Shown here: one piece after another, positions 57,485 through 64,000 of the stretch
Layout of the letters: the number at the start of each line of letters is the position of its first letter
Numbering within the stretch: position 1 is the first letter of the stretch
NCBI RefSeq assembly: GCF_001884135.1
Contig: NZ_MAOC01000090.1
Coordinates: 23,868 to 87,867 of the forward strand
DNA from: Bacillus nitratireducens
Lineage (GTDB): Bacteria > Bacillota > Bacilli > Bacillales > Bacillaceae_G
Length of the DNA stretch: 64,000 bases
Direction of reading: 5' to 3'
Notes under the pieces: generated by a model
The model's input: only the letters and a program-made list of their open reading frames with translations
What the model was told of the DNA's origin: nothing
Databases searched by the model: none
Program-made: the position numbers and the translations under genes

Positions 57485-58498
57485 ATGAAAAGGCGTCTGT
57501 TTTTAGTTCTTATCGGTTTATTGACCGTTTTTGTGTTGGCGGGCTGTATGGAAAAGAAACAGGAAGATGTTGTGAGAGATTTAGAGGCAAAAGTTAAAGG
57601 TATGAAGAGTTATCAAGCTGAAGCGAAATTATCTATTAAAACAGGAAATGAGCCGCAGGAGTACAGTGTAGAAATTTGGCATAAAGAACCTTCGTATTAT
57701 CGTGTGAATTTAAAGAATGCGAAAAAGGATCAGAGTCAAATTATTTTAAGGAATGATGAAGGCGTATTTGTATTAACGCCTGCGCTTAATAAGAGCTTCC
57801 GTTTTCAAAGTGATTGGCCGCAAAATAGTAGCCAGGCTTACCTATATGAATCACTTGTGAGAGATATTTTGCAGGATAAGAAAAACCTGACTTTCGAGAA
57901 AACAGATAAGTATTATATTTTCAAAACAAAAACAAACTATCAACATCAAAATATGTTACCGAAACAAGAGATTACATTGAAGAAGAGTGATTTAACACCA
58001 GTTTCCGTGAAACTGATGGATAATGATCAAAATGTCCTTGTAAAAGTAGATTTCACTAAAGTAAAGTTTGATACAAAGTTTGATAAAGGTGCATTTGATA
58101 CGAAACAAAATATGTCCAGAGCACAAGTAGATGTTCAGACAACAGCGAAAGAAGACAAACCGTTTGCTATTTTGTATCCACGTGACACGCCGCAAGGCAT
58201 GACGTTGAAAGAGGAAGAAGAGTTGAAGACAGCCAGTGGCAAGCGTACGCTACTCACATATACTGGAGGTAAGAAATCTTTTACTTTAATACAAGAAAAG
58301 GCAAAAGTTGCAGAGGCTTCATCAGCGGTAAGTGTAAGTGGAGAGCCAGTTGACCTTGGCTTCACGATTGGTGCATTGACGAAAGATTCTGTAACATGGT
58401 CGCATAATGGAGTAGAATATATGCTCGTGTCTAAAGGTTTAGAGCCGAATGAGTTATTGATGGTTGCTCGATCGGTTACAGCGAAGCAGGTGAAGTAA
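57485..58498 (+). CDS. ydcC: LolA-like lipoprotein YdcC
   Basis: A 337-residue lipoprotein with lipobox LAGC (Cys22). The N-terminal half has the LolA/LppX pattern (VVRDLEAKVKGMKSYQAEAKLSI, then EVWHKEPSYYRVNL-like residues), and a second domain follows near residue 230 (YPRDTPQGMTLKEEEEL). It matches B. subtilis YdcC by sequence style and position between acpS and alr. It probably binds a lipid outside the membrane and has been linked to sporulation in the family. The start at 57485 has AAGGGG upstream; the longer frame is leader. Confidence 0.85.
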   Translation: MKRRLFLVLIGLLTVFVLAGCMEKKQEDVVRDLEAKVKGMKSYQAEAKLSIKTGNEPQEYSVEIWHKEPSYYRVNLKNAKKDQSQIILRNDEGVFVLTPALNKSFRFQSDWPQNSSQAYLYESLVRDILQDKKNLTFEKTDKYYIFKTKTNYQHQNMLPKQEITLKKSDLTPVSVKLMDNDQNVLVKVDFTKVKFDTKFDKGAFDTKQNMSRAQVDVQTTAKEDKPFAILYPRDTPQGMTLKEEEELKTASGKRTLLTYTGGKKSFTLIQEKAKVAEASSAVSVSGEPVDLGFTIGALTKDSVTWSHNGVEYMLVSKGLEPNELLMVARSVTAKQVK

Positions 58499-58616
58499 AC
58501 TTCTTAGACGTGGTGATATATGTGCACCACGTCTTTTCTTAGTTTGAAGGTGGATTTCATAAAAAGAAGCATATAAAAGAATAAGCTTCGCATATCGTGT
58601 ATAAGGAAGTGTATTT

Positions 58617-59786
58617 ATGGAAGAAGCACCGTTTTACCGTGACACTTGGGTGGAAGTGGATTTAGATGCGATCTATAACAATGTTACGCATATTAAAGAG
58701 TTCATTCCAAGTGATGTAGAAATTTTTGCTGTAGTTAAAGCGAATGCATATGGGCACGATTATGTACCAGTGGCTAAAACCGCATTAGAAGCAGGGGCAA
58801 CAAGATTAGCAGTTGCTTTTTTAGATGAAGCTTTAGTGCTTCGGAGGGCTGGTATTACTGCACCGATTTTAGTGTTAGGTCCTTCCCCACCCCGTGATGT
58901 AAATGTTGCTGCTGAAAATGATGTAGCATTAACTGTTTTTCAAAAAGAATGGGTGGAAGACGCGATAAAGCTTTGGGATGGTTCATCAATAATGAAATTC
59001 CATATTAATTTTGATAGTGGTATGGGGAGAATTGGAATACGTGAACGTAAAGAATTAAAGGGGTTCTTAAAGAGTTTAGAAGGCGCGCCATTTTTAGAGT
59101 TAGAAGGAGTATATACACATTTTGCAACAGCCGATGAGGTTGAGACTTCTTACTTTGATAAGCAATATAATACATTCTTGCAGCAGTTAAGTTGGTTGAA
59201 AGAATCTGGAGTGAACCCTAAATTTGTCCATACAGCCAATAGTGCTGCAACGTTAAGGTTTCAAGGGATTACATTTAATGCAGTGCGAATTGGTATTGCG
59301 ATGTATGGACTATCCCCATCTGTAGAAATACGTCCTTTTTTACCATTTAAATTGGAACCAGCGTTGTCGCTTCATACGAAAGTTGCTCATATTAAGCAAG
59401 TGATTAAAGGGGATGGGATTAGTTATAATGTCACATATCGAACAAGAACTGAAGAATGGATAGCGACAGTTGCGATTGGATATGCAGATGGTTGGCTTAG
59501 AAGATTGCAAGGATTTGAAGTGCTTGTAAATGGTGAAAGGGTACCGATTGTAGGGCGAGTAACAATGGATCAACTCATGATACATCTGCCTTGTGAAGTT
59601 CCACTTGGTACGAAAGTTACACTCATTGGAAGACAGGGAGATGAGTATATTAGTGCTACCGAGGTTGCTGAATATTCCGGGACTATAAATTATGAAATTA
59701 TCGCGACGATAAGCTTCCGTGTACCGAGAATATTTATACGACATGGTAAAGTTGTAGAAGTAATCAATTATTTGAACAATATATAG
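58617..59786 (+). CDS. alr: Alanine racemase
   Basis: A 389-residue PLP enzyme that makes D-alanine for the cell wall. The PLP-binding Lys is Lys41 in FAVVKANAYGHDY; the family usually has Gly where the Asp after His stands. INFDSGMGRIGIR, the second catalytic Tyr region GDGISYNVTYRT and VGRVTMDQLMIHLP are all present. AAGGAAG precedes the ATG. It lies in the conserved acpS-ydcC-alr-ndoAI order. D-alanine links it to ddl upstream in this window. Confidence 0.95.
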   Translation: MEEAPFYRDTWVEVDLDAIYNNVTHIKEFIPSDVEIFAVVKANAYGHDYVPVAKTALEAGATRLAVAFLDEALVLRRAGITAPILVLGPSPPRDVNVAAENDVALTVFQKEWVEDAIKLWDGSSIMKFHINFDSGMGRIGIRERKELKGFLKSLEGAPFLELEGVYTHFATADEVETSYFDKQYNTFLQQLSWLKESGVNPKFVHTANSAATLRFQGITFNAVRIGIAMYGLSPSVEIRPFLPFKLEPALSLHTKVAHIKQVIKGDGISYNVTYRTRTEEWIATVAIGYADGWLRRLQGFEVLVNGERVPIVGRVTMDQLMIHLPCEVPLGTKVTLIGRQGDEYISATEVAEYSGTINYEIIATISFRVPRIFIRHGKVVEVINYLNNI

Positions 59787-60097
59787 AAGAAGGTATTATT
59801 ACTCAGCATCTCGTCATTTGGAGGAGTTTCACTAATAAAGAATAGGCTCTTTGTTGCTGGGGAGCTTCTTTTTATAATTGTTATTAATATAAGTTACAAT
59901 GAAATATTACTGAAGGATTGCTTTATTTCTTGTTTGGAAGAGATAAAAAGTAAAAGAAGATGAATGTTTTATTTATGAATTGGAAAACATAAGCAAGGAA
60001 TAAGGAAGTCTTTGCAACAGGCTCCATACAATGGTATTATTACAATAGGTGTCATATATATATTTGGGTGTGTAGTTGACGGTGGAGGTGTATTTTT
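59787..60097. other. Gene-free stretch between alr and ndoAI
   Basis: It holds a possible terminator (59835-59874) and the promoter region of the toxin-antitoxin operon. No gene seen. Confidence 0.5.
59835..59874 (+). terminator. Possible terminator of alr
   Basis: GAATAGGCTC pairs loosely with GAGCTTCTT across a GTTGCTGG loop, followed by TTTT. The stem is imperfect. Confidence 0.5.
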
Positions 60098-60385
60098 GTG
60101 TCCGAATCAAGTGTAACTACTGAAATCGTGGTTCGGTTACCAAAGCAAATGGTAACGGAATTGGACGGAATTGGAAAACAAGAGAATAAGAATCGCCATG
60201 AACTAATTTGCCAGGCAACACAACTGTTATTGCGTCAACATAAGACGAAGAAACGCTACCAACATGAATCAATGCGACGTGGGTACATTGAAATGGGAAA
60301 AATTAATCTTGGTATTGCATCGGAAGCTTTCTTAGCAGAGTATGAAGCAGCTCATACAGTAGAACGCTTAGTTAGCGGGGGGTAA
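60098..60385 (+). CDS. ndoAI: Antitoxin EndoAI
   Basis: A 95-residue ribbon-helix-helix antitoxin. The RHH domain is at the N-terminus ([18 protein letters not shown] ... [14 protein letters not shown]), and the C-terminal part that wraps the toxin is [21 protein letters not shown]. It binds and inhibits the MazF-type RNase encoded next. The GTG start has GGTGGAGG upstream. Four bases separate it from the toxin gene. Confidence 0.94.
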   Translation: MSESSVTTEIVVRLPKQMVTELDGIGKQENKNRHELICQATQLLLRQHKTKKRYQHESMRRGYIEMGKINLGIASEAFLAEYEAAHTVERLVSGG

Positions 60386-60389
60386 TATT

Positions 60390-60740
60390 TTGATTGTAAA
60401 ACGCGGCGACGTGTATTTTGCAGACCTTTCCCCAGTTGTTGGTTCTGAGCAAGGAGGCGTTCGTCCGGTTCTTGTCATTCAAAATGACATCGGAAATCGT
60501 TTTAGTCCGACTGTGATTGTAGCGGCTATTACTGCACAGATTCAAAAAGCGAAATTACCCACTCATGTGGAAATTGATGCGAAAAAGTACGGTTTTGAGA
60601 GAGATTCTGTTATTTTACTTGAGCAGATTCGAACAATCGATAAGCAACGCTTAACGGACAAAATCACTCATTTGGATGAAGTGATGATGAGTCGTGTAGA
60701 TGAAGCGTTACAAATTAGTTTAGGACTAATAGATTTTTAA
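60390..60740 (+). CDS. ndoA: Endoribonuclease toxin EndoA (MazF type)
   Basis: A 116-residue toxin of the MazF/PemK family. [19 protein letters not shown] and RPVLVIQND at the N-terminus, [31 protein letters not shown] in the middle. It cuts single-stranded mRNA at short specific sites (UACAU for EndoA of B. subtilis) and is held in check by EndoAI. The TTG start follows GGGGGG. Confidence 0.95.
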   Translation: MIVKRGDVYFADLSPVVGSEQGGVRPVLVIQNDIGNRFSPTVIVAAITAQIQKAKLPTHVEIDAKKYGFERDSVILLEQIRTIDKQRLTDKITHLDEVMMSRVDEALQISLGLIDF

Positions 60741-60746
60741 ATCGGC

Positions 60747-60786
60747 AGTTTAAGTTGCTCTCTTTACAGGGCAACTTTTTTTTATT
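60747..60786 (+). terminator. Terminator of the ndoAI-ndoA operon
   Basis: AAGTTGC pairs with GCAACTT around a TCTCTTTACAGG loop, followed by eight T. Confidence 0.82.
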
Positions 60787-60802
60787 ATAGAGGAGGTTAC
60801 GG

Positions 60803-62977
60803 TTGGATATGGAAATGGTAGATAATCGACAAGGGTTAATGAAAATGTTAGTGAAAGAATTAGGCTTTACAGAAAAGCAAGTTCGTCATGTTATTCAATT
60901 AACAGAAGAAGGTAACACAGTTCCATTTATCGCTCGTTACCGAAAAGAATGGACAGGATCTCTAGATGAGGTGCAAATTCGTGCAATCTTAGAAAGATGG
61001 CAATATATGATGCAACTAGAAGATAGGAAAGAAGAGGTTCTTCGTCTTATTGGTGAAAAGGGGAAACTAACCGAAGAATTGCGTCGTCATATTGTTGCTG
61101 CAACAAAACTTCAGGAAGTAGAAGATTTATATCGTCCTTATAAAGAAAAAAGAAGAACGAAAGCTACAATAGCTAAAGAAAAGGGATTAGAACCGTTAGC
61201 TGAGTGGCTATTGTTATATAAAAAAGAAAATCCAGCAGAGAAGGCTATGGAATTTGTTGATGGAGAAAAAGAAGTGGAATCTGCAGAGGATGCGTTGCAA
61301 GGTGCGCAAGATATTATTGCGGAACTTGTTTCGGATAATGCGTCATATCGTAGTTGGATTCGGAATACTACTTTCCGAAAAGGGATTATGTCTTCATCTG
61401 TAAAAGATAAAGAAAAAGATGAAAAGAATATATATGAAATGTATTATGACTATGAAGAACCGTTGCAAAAAATAGTGCCGCATCGAGTGTTAGCGATGAA
61501 TCGTGGTGAAAAGGAAGATGTATTAAGAGTTTCTGTTGTTACACCGACTGAGGAAATTAATCAGTTTTTACATAAAAAAATGATTCGTGATGAAGCTTCT
61601 AAAAGTGCACACTATGTACAATTAGCGATTGAAGATGGATATAAACGATTAATTCAACCTTCAATAGAAAGAGAAATTCGTAAAGAATTAACAGAAACCG
61701 CTGAAGAACAAGCGATTCATATTTTCTCTGAGAATTTACGTAATTTATTATTACAGCCTCCAATGAAAGGGAAAGTTGTGCTAGCGGTAGATCCGGCATA
61801 TAGAACAGGTTGTAAATTATCAGTAGTAGATGATACAGGGAAAGTTCTTAATATAGATGTTATTTATCCGCATCCACCTGTTCGTAAATATGAGGATGCA
61901 AAAAAGAAAGTTCTTTCAATTATAGATAAATATCAAGTTGAAATGATAGCAATTGGAAATGGTACAGCTTCTAGAGAAACGGAAGAATTTATAGTAGATG
62001 TACTACAAAATGTAAAACGGGATGTATTTTATATTATTGTAAATGAAGCGGGTGCTAGTGTATATTCAGCATCTGATTTAGCTCGTGAGGAGTTCCCGGA
62101 TTTACAGGTTGAAGAAAGAAGTGCCGTTTCTATTGGGAGGCGTCTACAAGATCCGCTTGCTGAGCTAGTGAAAATTGACCCTAAATCTGTAGGGGTAGGA
62201 CAATATCAACATGATGTATCACAAAAAAGATTAAATGAATCGTTAACATTTGTGGTAGAGACAGCTGTTAACCAAGTTGGCGTTAATGTAAATACAGCTT
62301 CAGTTGCGTTGTTACAATATGTTTCAGGATTATCAAAAACAGTTGCAAAAAATATTGTAGCTAAGCGTGAGGAAGATGGGAAATTTACGAAGCGTACTGA
62401 ATTAAAGAAAATTCCTCGTTTAGGTGCGAAAACATATGAACAATGTATTGGATTTTTACGTATATTAGAAGGGGCGAATCCGTTAGATCGCACAGGGATT
62501 CATCCAGAACAATATAAAAATGTTGAATTGCTATTAAAAAGTCTAGGGTTATCAAAGAATGATGTAGGTAAACCGAACTTGCAGAAGAGTTTAGAGGGAG
62601 TAGATGTTTCTAAATTATCTCAAGAGACGGAGATTGGCGAGCCGACTTTGGTTGATATTATCGATGCTTTAATTAGTCCAGAACGAGATATGAGGGATGA
62701 GTTGCCAAAACCACTTCTGAAAAAAGGGATTTTGAAATTAGAAGATTTAAAGCGTGGTATGGAGTTAGAGGGAACGGTTCGTAATGTTGTTGATTTCGGT
62801 GCCTTTGTTGATATAGGTGTAAAGCAAGATGGCTTAGTACATATTTCTAAACTCAGCAAACAGTTTGTAAAGCATCCGTTAGATGTTGTATCCGTAGGGC
62901 AAATTGTAAAAGTATGGGTAGATGATATTGATACGAAAAAGGGTCGTGTTGCATTATCGATGTTACCAATTGAATAG
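60803..62977 (+). CDS. tex: Tex-family S1 RNA-binding protein
   Basis: A 724-residue nucleic-acid-binding protein. The N-terminal Tex helical region (GFTEKQVRHVIQLTEEGNTVPFIARYRKE) is followed by a YqgF/RuvC-like domain (LAVDPAYRTGCKLSVVD), helix-hairpin-helix motifs around residues 495-560 and an S1 domain near residues 645-715 (GTVRNVVDFGAFVDIGVKQDGLVHISKLS). Tex proteins act in transcription and RNA handling; B. subtilis YdcI is the counterpart. The TTG at 60803 has AGGAGG five bases upstream; ATG at 60809 is also possible. Confidence 0.93.
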   Translation: MDMEMVDNRQGLMKMLVKELGFTEKQVRHVIQLTEEGNTVPFIARYRKEWTGSLDEVQIRAILERWQYMMQLEDRKEEVLRLIGEKGKLTEELRRHIVAATKLQEVEDLYRPYKEKRRTKATIAKEKGLEPLAEWLLLYKKENPAEKAMEFVDGEKEVESAEDALQGAQDIIAELVSDNASYRSWIRNTTFRKGIMSSSVKDKEKDEKNIYEMYYDYEEPLQKIVPHRVLAMNRGEKEDVLRVSVVTPTEEINQFLHKKMIRDEASKSAHYVQLAIEDGYKRLIQPSIEREIRKELTETAEEQAIHIFSENLRNLLLQPPMKGKVVLAVDPAYRTGCKLSVVDDTGKVLNIDVIYPHPPVRKYEDAKKKVLSIIDKYQVEMIAIGNGTASRETEEFIVDVLQNVKRDVFYIIVNEAGASVYSASDLAREEFPDLQVEERSAVSIGRRLQDPLAELVKIDPKSVGVGQYQHDVSQKRLNESLTFVVETAVNQVGVNVNTASVALLQYVSGLSKTVAKNIVAKREEDGKFTKRTELKKIPRLGAKTYEQCIGFLRILEGANPLDRTGIHPEQYKNVELLLKSLGLSKNDVGKPNLQKSLEGVDVSKLSQETEIGEPTLVDIIDALISPERDMRDELPKPLLKKGILKLEDLKRGMELEGTVRNVVDFGAFVDIGVKQDGLVHISKLSKQFVKHPLDVVSVGQIVKVWVDDIDTKKGRVALSMLPIE

Positions 62978-62979
62978 TA

Positions 62980-63016
62980 AGTAAAGAGAGCAGATGAAAC
63001 TGCTCTCTTTTTATGG
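62980..63016. terminator. Terminator of tex, bidirectional
   Basis: AAAGAGAGCAG and CTGCTCTCTTT pair around ATGAAA. It may also serve the convergent cmpA gene. Confidence 0.9.
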
Positions 63017-63034
63017 ATAGGAAAGTTTCGTTGA

Positions 63035-63151
63035 TTATGAGCTTTGATGTATTTTACTATAATAAAACCAGCATTCATTTAGTAATTTGATTTGATACCG
63101 GTTTTTTTCGAAGTATGCACGTTGCATTTGTTTCTTTAGCCACGTAGGCAT
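63035..63151 (-). CDS. cmpA: Cortex morphogenetic protein CmpA
   Basis: A 38-residue protein, too short for most gene finders: MPTWLKKQMQRAYFEKNRYQ followed by IKLLNECWFYYSKIHQSS. It is nearly the same as B. subtilis CmpA, which works with the ClpXP protease to remove faulty SpoIVA during spore cortex formation. AAGGAGG lies eight bases before the ATG. Expected to be made in the mother cell during sporulation. Its presence supports a spore-forming Bacillus. Confidence 0.9.
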   Translation of the reverse strand: MPTWLKKQMQRAYFEKNRYQIKLLNECWFYYSKIHQSS

Positions 63152-63361
63152 AGGAATCCCTCCTTGTTTAATCCTGCTCTCAAACATCTCTTCTTAATTA
63201 GTTAAAGAAATATTGATGAGAGGTTGGTGAGTGGATTTCTATCAATGCTTTATTTTTAGAAATCACGCTTCTTGAATGAGGATGGGTATATGTACTATTT
63301 AATATATGTATAGGAAGGGAGAAAAGTGTAAAAATATTTTTTTGTTTAGGAGGAATGAGGA
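63152..63361. other. Gene-free stretch between cmpA and sprT
   Basis: AT-rich, containing the divergent leaders of cmpA and the SprT-like gene. No gene seen. Confidence 0.4.
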
Positions 63362-63823
63362 ATGGATGAGCAAGAAATTCAGGGGTTAGTGGAAGAGGTA
63401 TCGTTACAATACTTTGGGATGCCGTTTTTACATAAAGCGATGTTTAATAGTAGGTTACGTACAACTGGTGGGCGTTATCTATTGAATACTCATAATATAG
63501 AACTGAATTATCGATATTACGAAATGTATGGCAAAGAAGATTTAGTCGGGATTGTTAAACATGAACTTTGTCATTATCACCTACATATCACAGGAAAAGG
63601 GTATAAGCACCGAGATAGAGATTTTCGTGAGTTATTAAAGAAGGTAGGGGCACCCCGTTTTTGTAAACGAATGATTAATGAAGAGAAGAAGGAAACAAAA
63701 GTTTATACGTATGAATGTACGAGATGCTCACTTCAATATGTAAGAAGGCGTCAAATAAATACACAAAGATATGTATGTGGAAAGTGTAGAGGGCAACTAA
63801 AACTGGTAGTGAAAACATCTTGA
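63362..63823 (+). CDS. SprT-like zinc protein
   Basis: A 153-residue protein of the SprT family. The zinc-peptidase-like motif is [23 protein letters not shown] (about residues 63-85); a C-terminal zinc ribbon has two Cys pairs (YECTRCS and YVCGKCRGQ). AGGAGGAATG precedes the ATG. It corresponds to B. subtilis YdcK. Its exact function is not known; SprT-type proteins may be metalloproteases. Its stop codon overlaps the -35 of a promoter facing the tRNA gene. Confidence 0.88.
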   Translation: MDEQEIQGLVEEVSLQYFGMPFLHKAMFNSRLRTTGGRYLLNTHNIELNYRYYEMYGKEDLVGIVKHELCHYHLHITGKGYKHRDRDFRELLKKVGAPRFCKRMINEEKKETKVYTYECTRCSLQYVRRRQINTQRYVCGKCRGQLKLVVKTS

Positions 63824-63919
63824 CAGTGAAAACGCAATCCAGTATATTATAAACATGTCACGTTTGCACAAGATGTTGTGAAAAAATCTCTTGACTTACG
63901 GTGATAATTTTTATAAGAT
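63820..63919 (+). promoter_or_regulatory. Tandem promoters upstream of tRNA-Asn
   Basis: P1: TTGACA (63820-63825), 17 bases, TATATT (63843-63848). P2: TTGACT (63891-63896), 17 bases, TAAGAT (63914-63919). Both have ideal spacing, as expected for a strongly expressed stable-RNA cluster. Confidence 0.82.
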
Positions 63920-63937
63920 ACAAATTGTCTTCATTAT

Positions 63938-64000
63938 TCCGCAGTAGCTCAGTGGTAGAGCTATCGGCTGTTAACCGATCGGTCGTAGGTTCGAGTCCTA
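63938..64000 (+). tRNA. tRNA-Asn (GUU), 3' end outside the window
   Basis: The sequence TCCGCAGTAGCTCAGTGG opens the acceptor and D arm; the anticodon loop CTGTTAA (63968-63974) gives GTT at 63970-63972; the T arm GTAGGTTCGAGTCCTA follows. The acceptor 3' half lies beyond the window. It probably starts a tRNA or rRNA cluster. Confidence 0.95.

Overview
The window is low-GC Firmicute chromosome of the Bacillus cereus group. The evidence is the gene content (yvgN, modBA/yvgK, hppD, ddl-murF-cshA, acpS-ydcC-alr-ndoAI-ndoA-tex-cmpA-sprT), strong AGGAGG-type ribosome binding sites, and seven whole or truncated copies of a ~150-bp repeat ending in TTTAT that I recognise as bcr1, a repeat specific to this group. 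A perfect parS palindrome (35078-35093) and the gene order from ddl to a tRNA-Asn suggest a region not far from the replication origin.

Layout. 1-1.4 kb: the end of an MFS drug exporter, a lipoprotein and a small membrane protein. 1.6-11.9 kb: two SAM-I (S-box) riboswitches, one ahead of a complete peptide ABC transporter (two permeases, two ATPases, binding protein), the other ahead of a lone binding protein that is a tandem paralog of its neighbour. A YusW-like lipoprotein and a permease remnant lie between. 12-18.3 kb: yvgN, a proC paralog, pnuC, a GlcU-type transporter, modB-modA and the divergent regulator yvgK. 18.4-32.6 kb: ordinary accessory genes (LysR/EamA pair, plsC, LacI regulator, YitT, YxeA, TatD-like, lipoprotein, DUF2334, lysozyme-like protein, GalT-like protein) interspersed with many tiny genes. 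32.7-34.9 kb: an ABC-F ATPase behind a leader peptide and attenuator. 35.7-43.4 kb: a second peptide ABC transporter with two binding proteins. 43.5-45.5 kb: a HAD phosphatase and four tandem 36-aa peptide genes. 45.8-50.6 kb: tyrosine degradation (hppD, fumarylacetoacetase-like, homogentisate dioxygenase-like) and an MFS protein. 50.9-64 kb: cell-wall and housekeeping genes ending in a truncated tRNA-Asn.

The most interesting signal is a small-peptide regulon at 18.4-32.6 kb. Eight promoters share one rigid design: CTTACA-N4-TGTAAG, six bases, GTAAnnTAATTCGATAGT, nineteen bases, then a -10 hexamer with no good -35. Seven of the eight are certain from reading; the eighth faces an orphan transcript. 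They drive two-gene cassettes of 31-33-aa peptides (three intact, one decayed), a three-peptide operon, a 37-aa peptide and a YxeA-family protein. In B. subtilis yxeA belongs to the YxdJ-controlled, antimicrobial-peptide-responsive locus, which hints at a similar response regulator here. The four tandem peptides at 44.9-45.4 kb belong to the same hydrophobic family but have a different upstream region. The function of these peptides is unknown to me; they could be signals, bacteriocin- or toxin-like peptides, or membrane-stress proteins.
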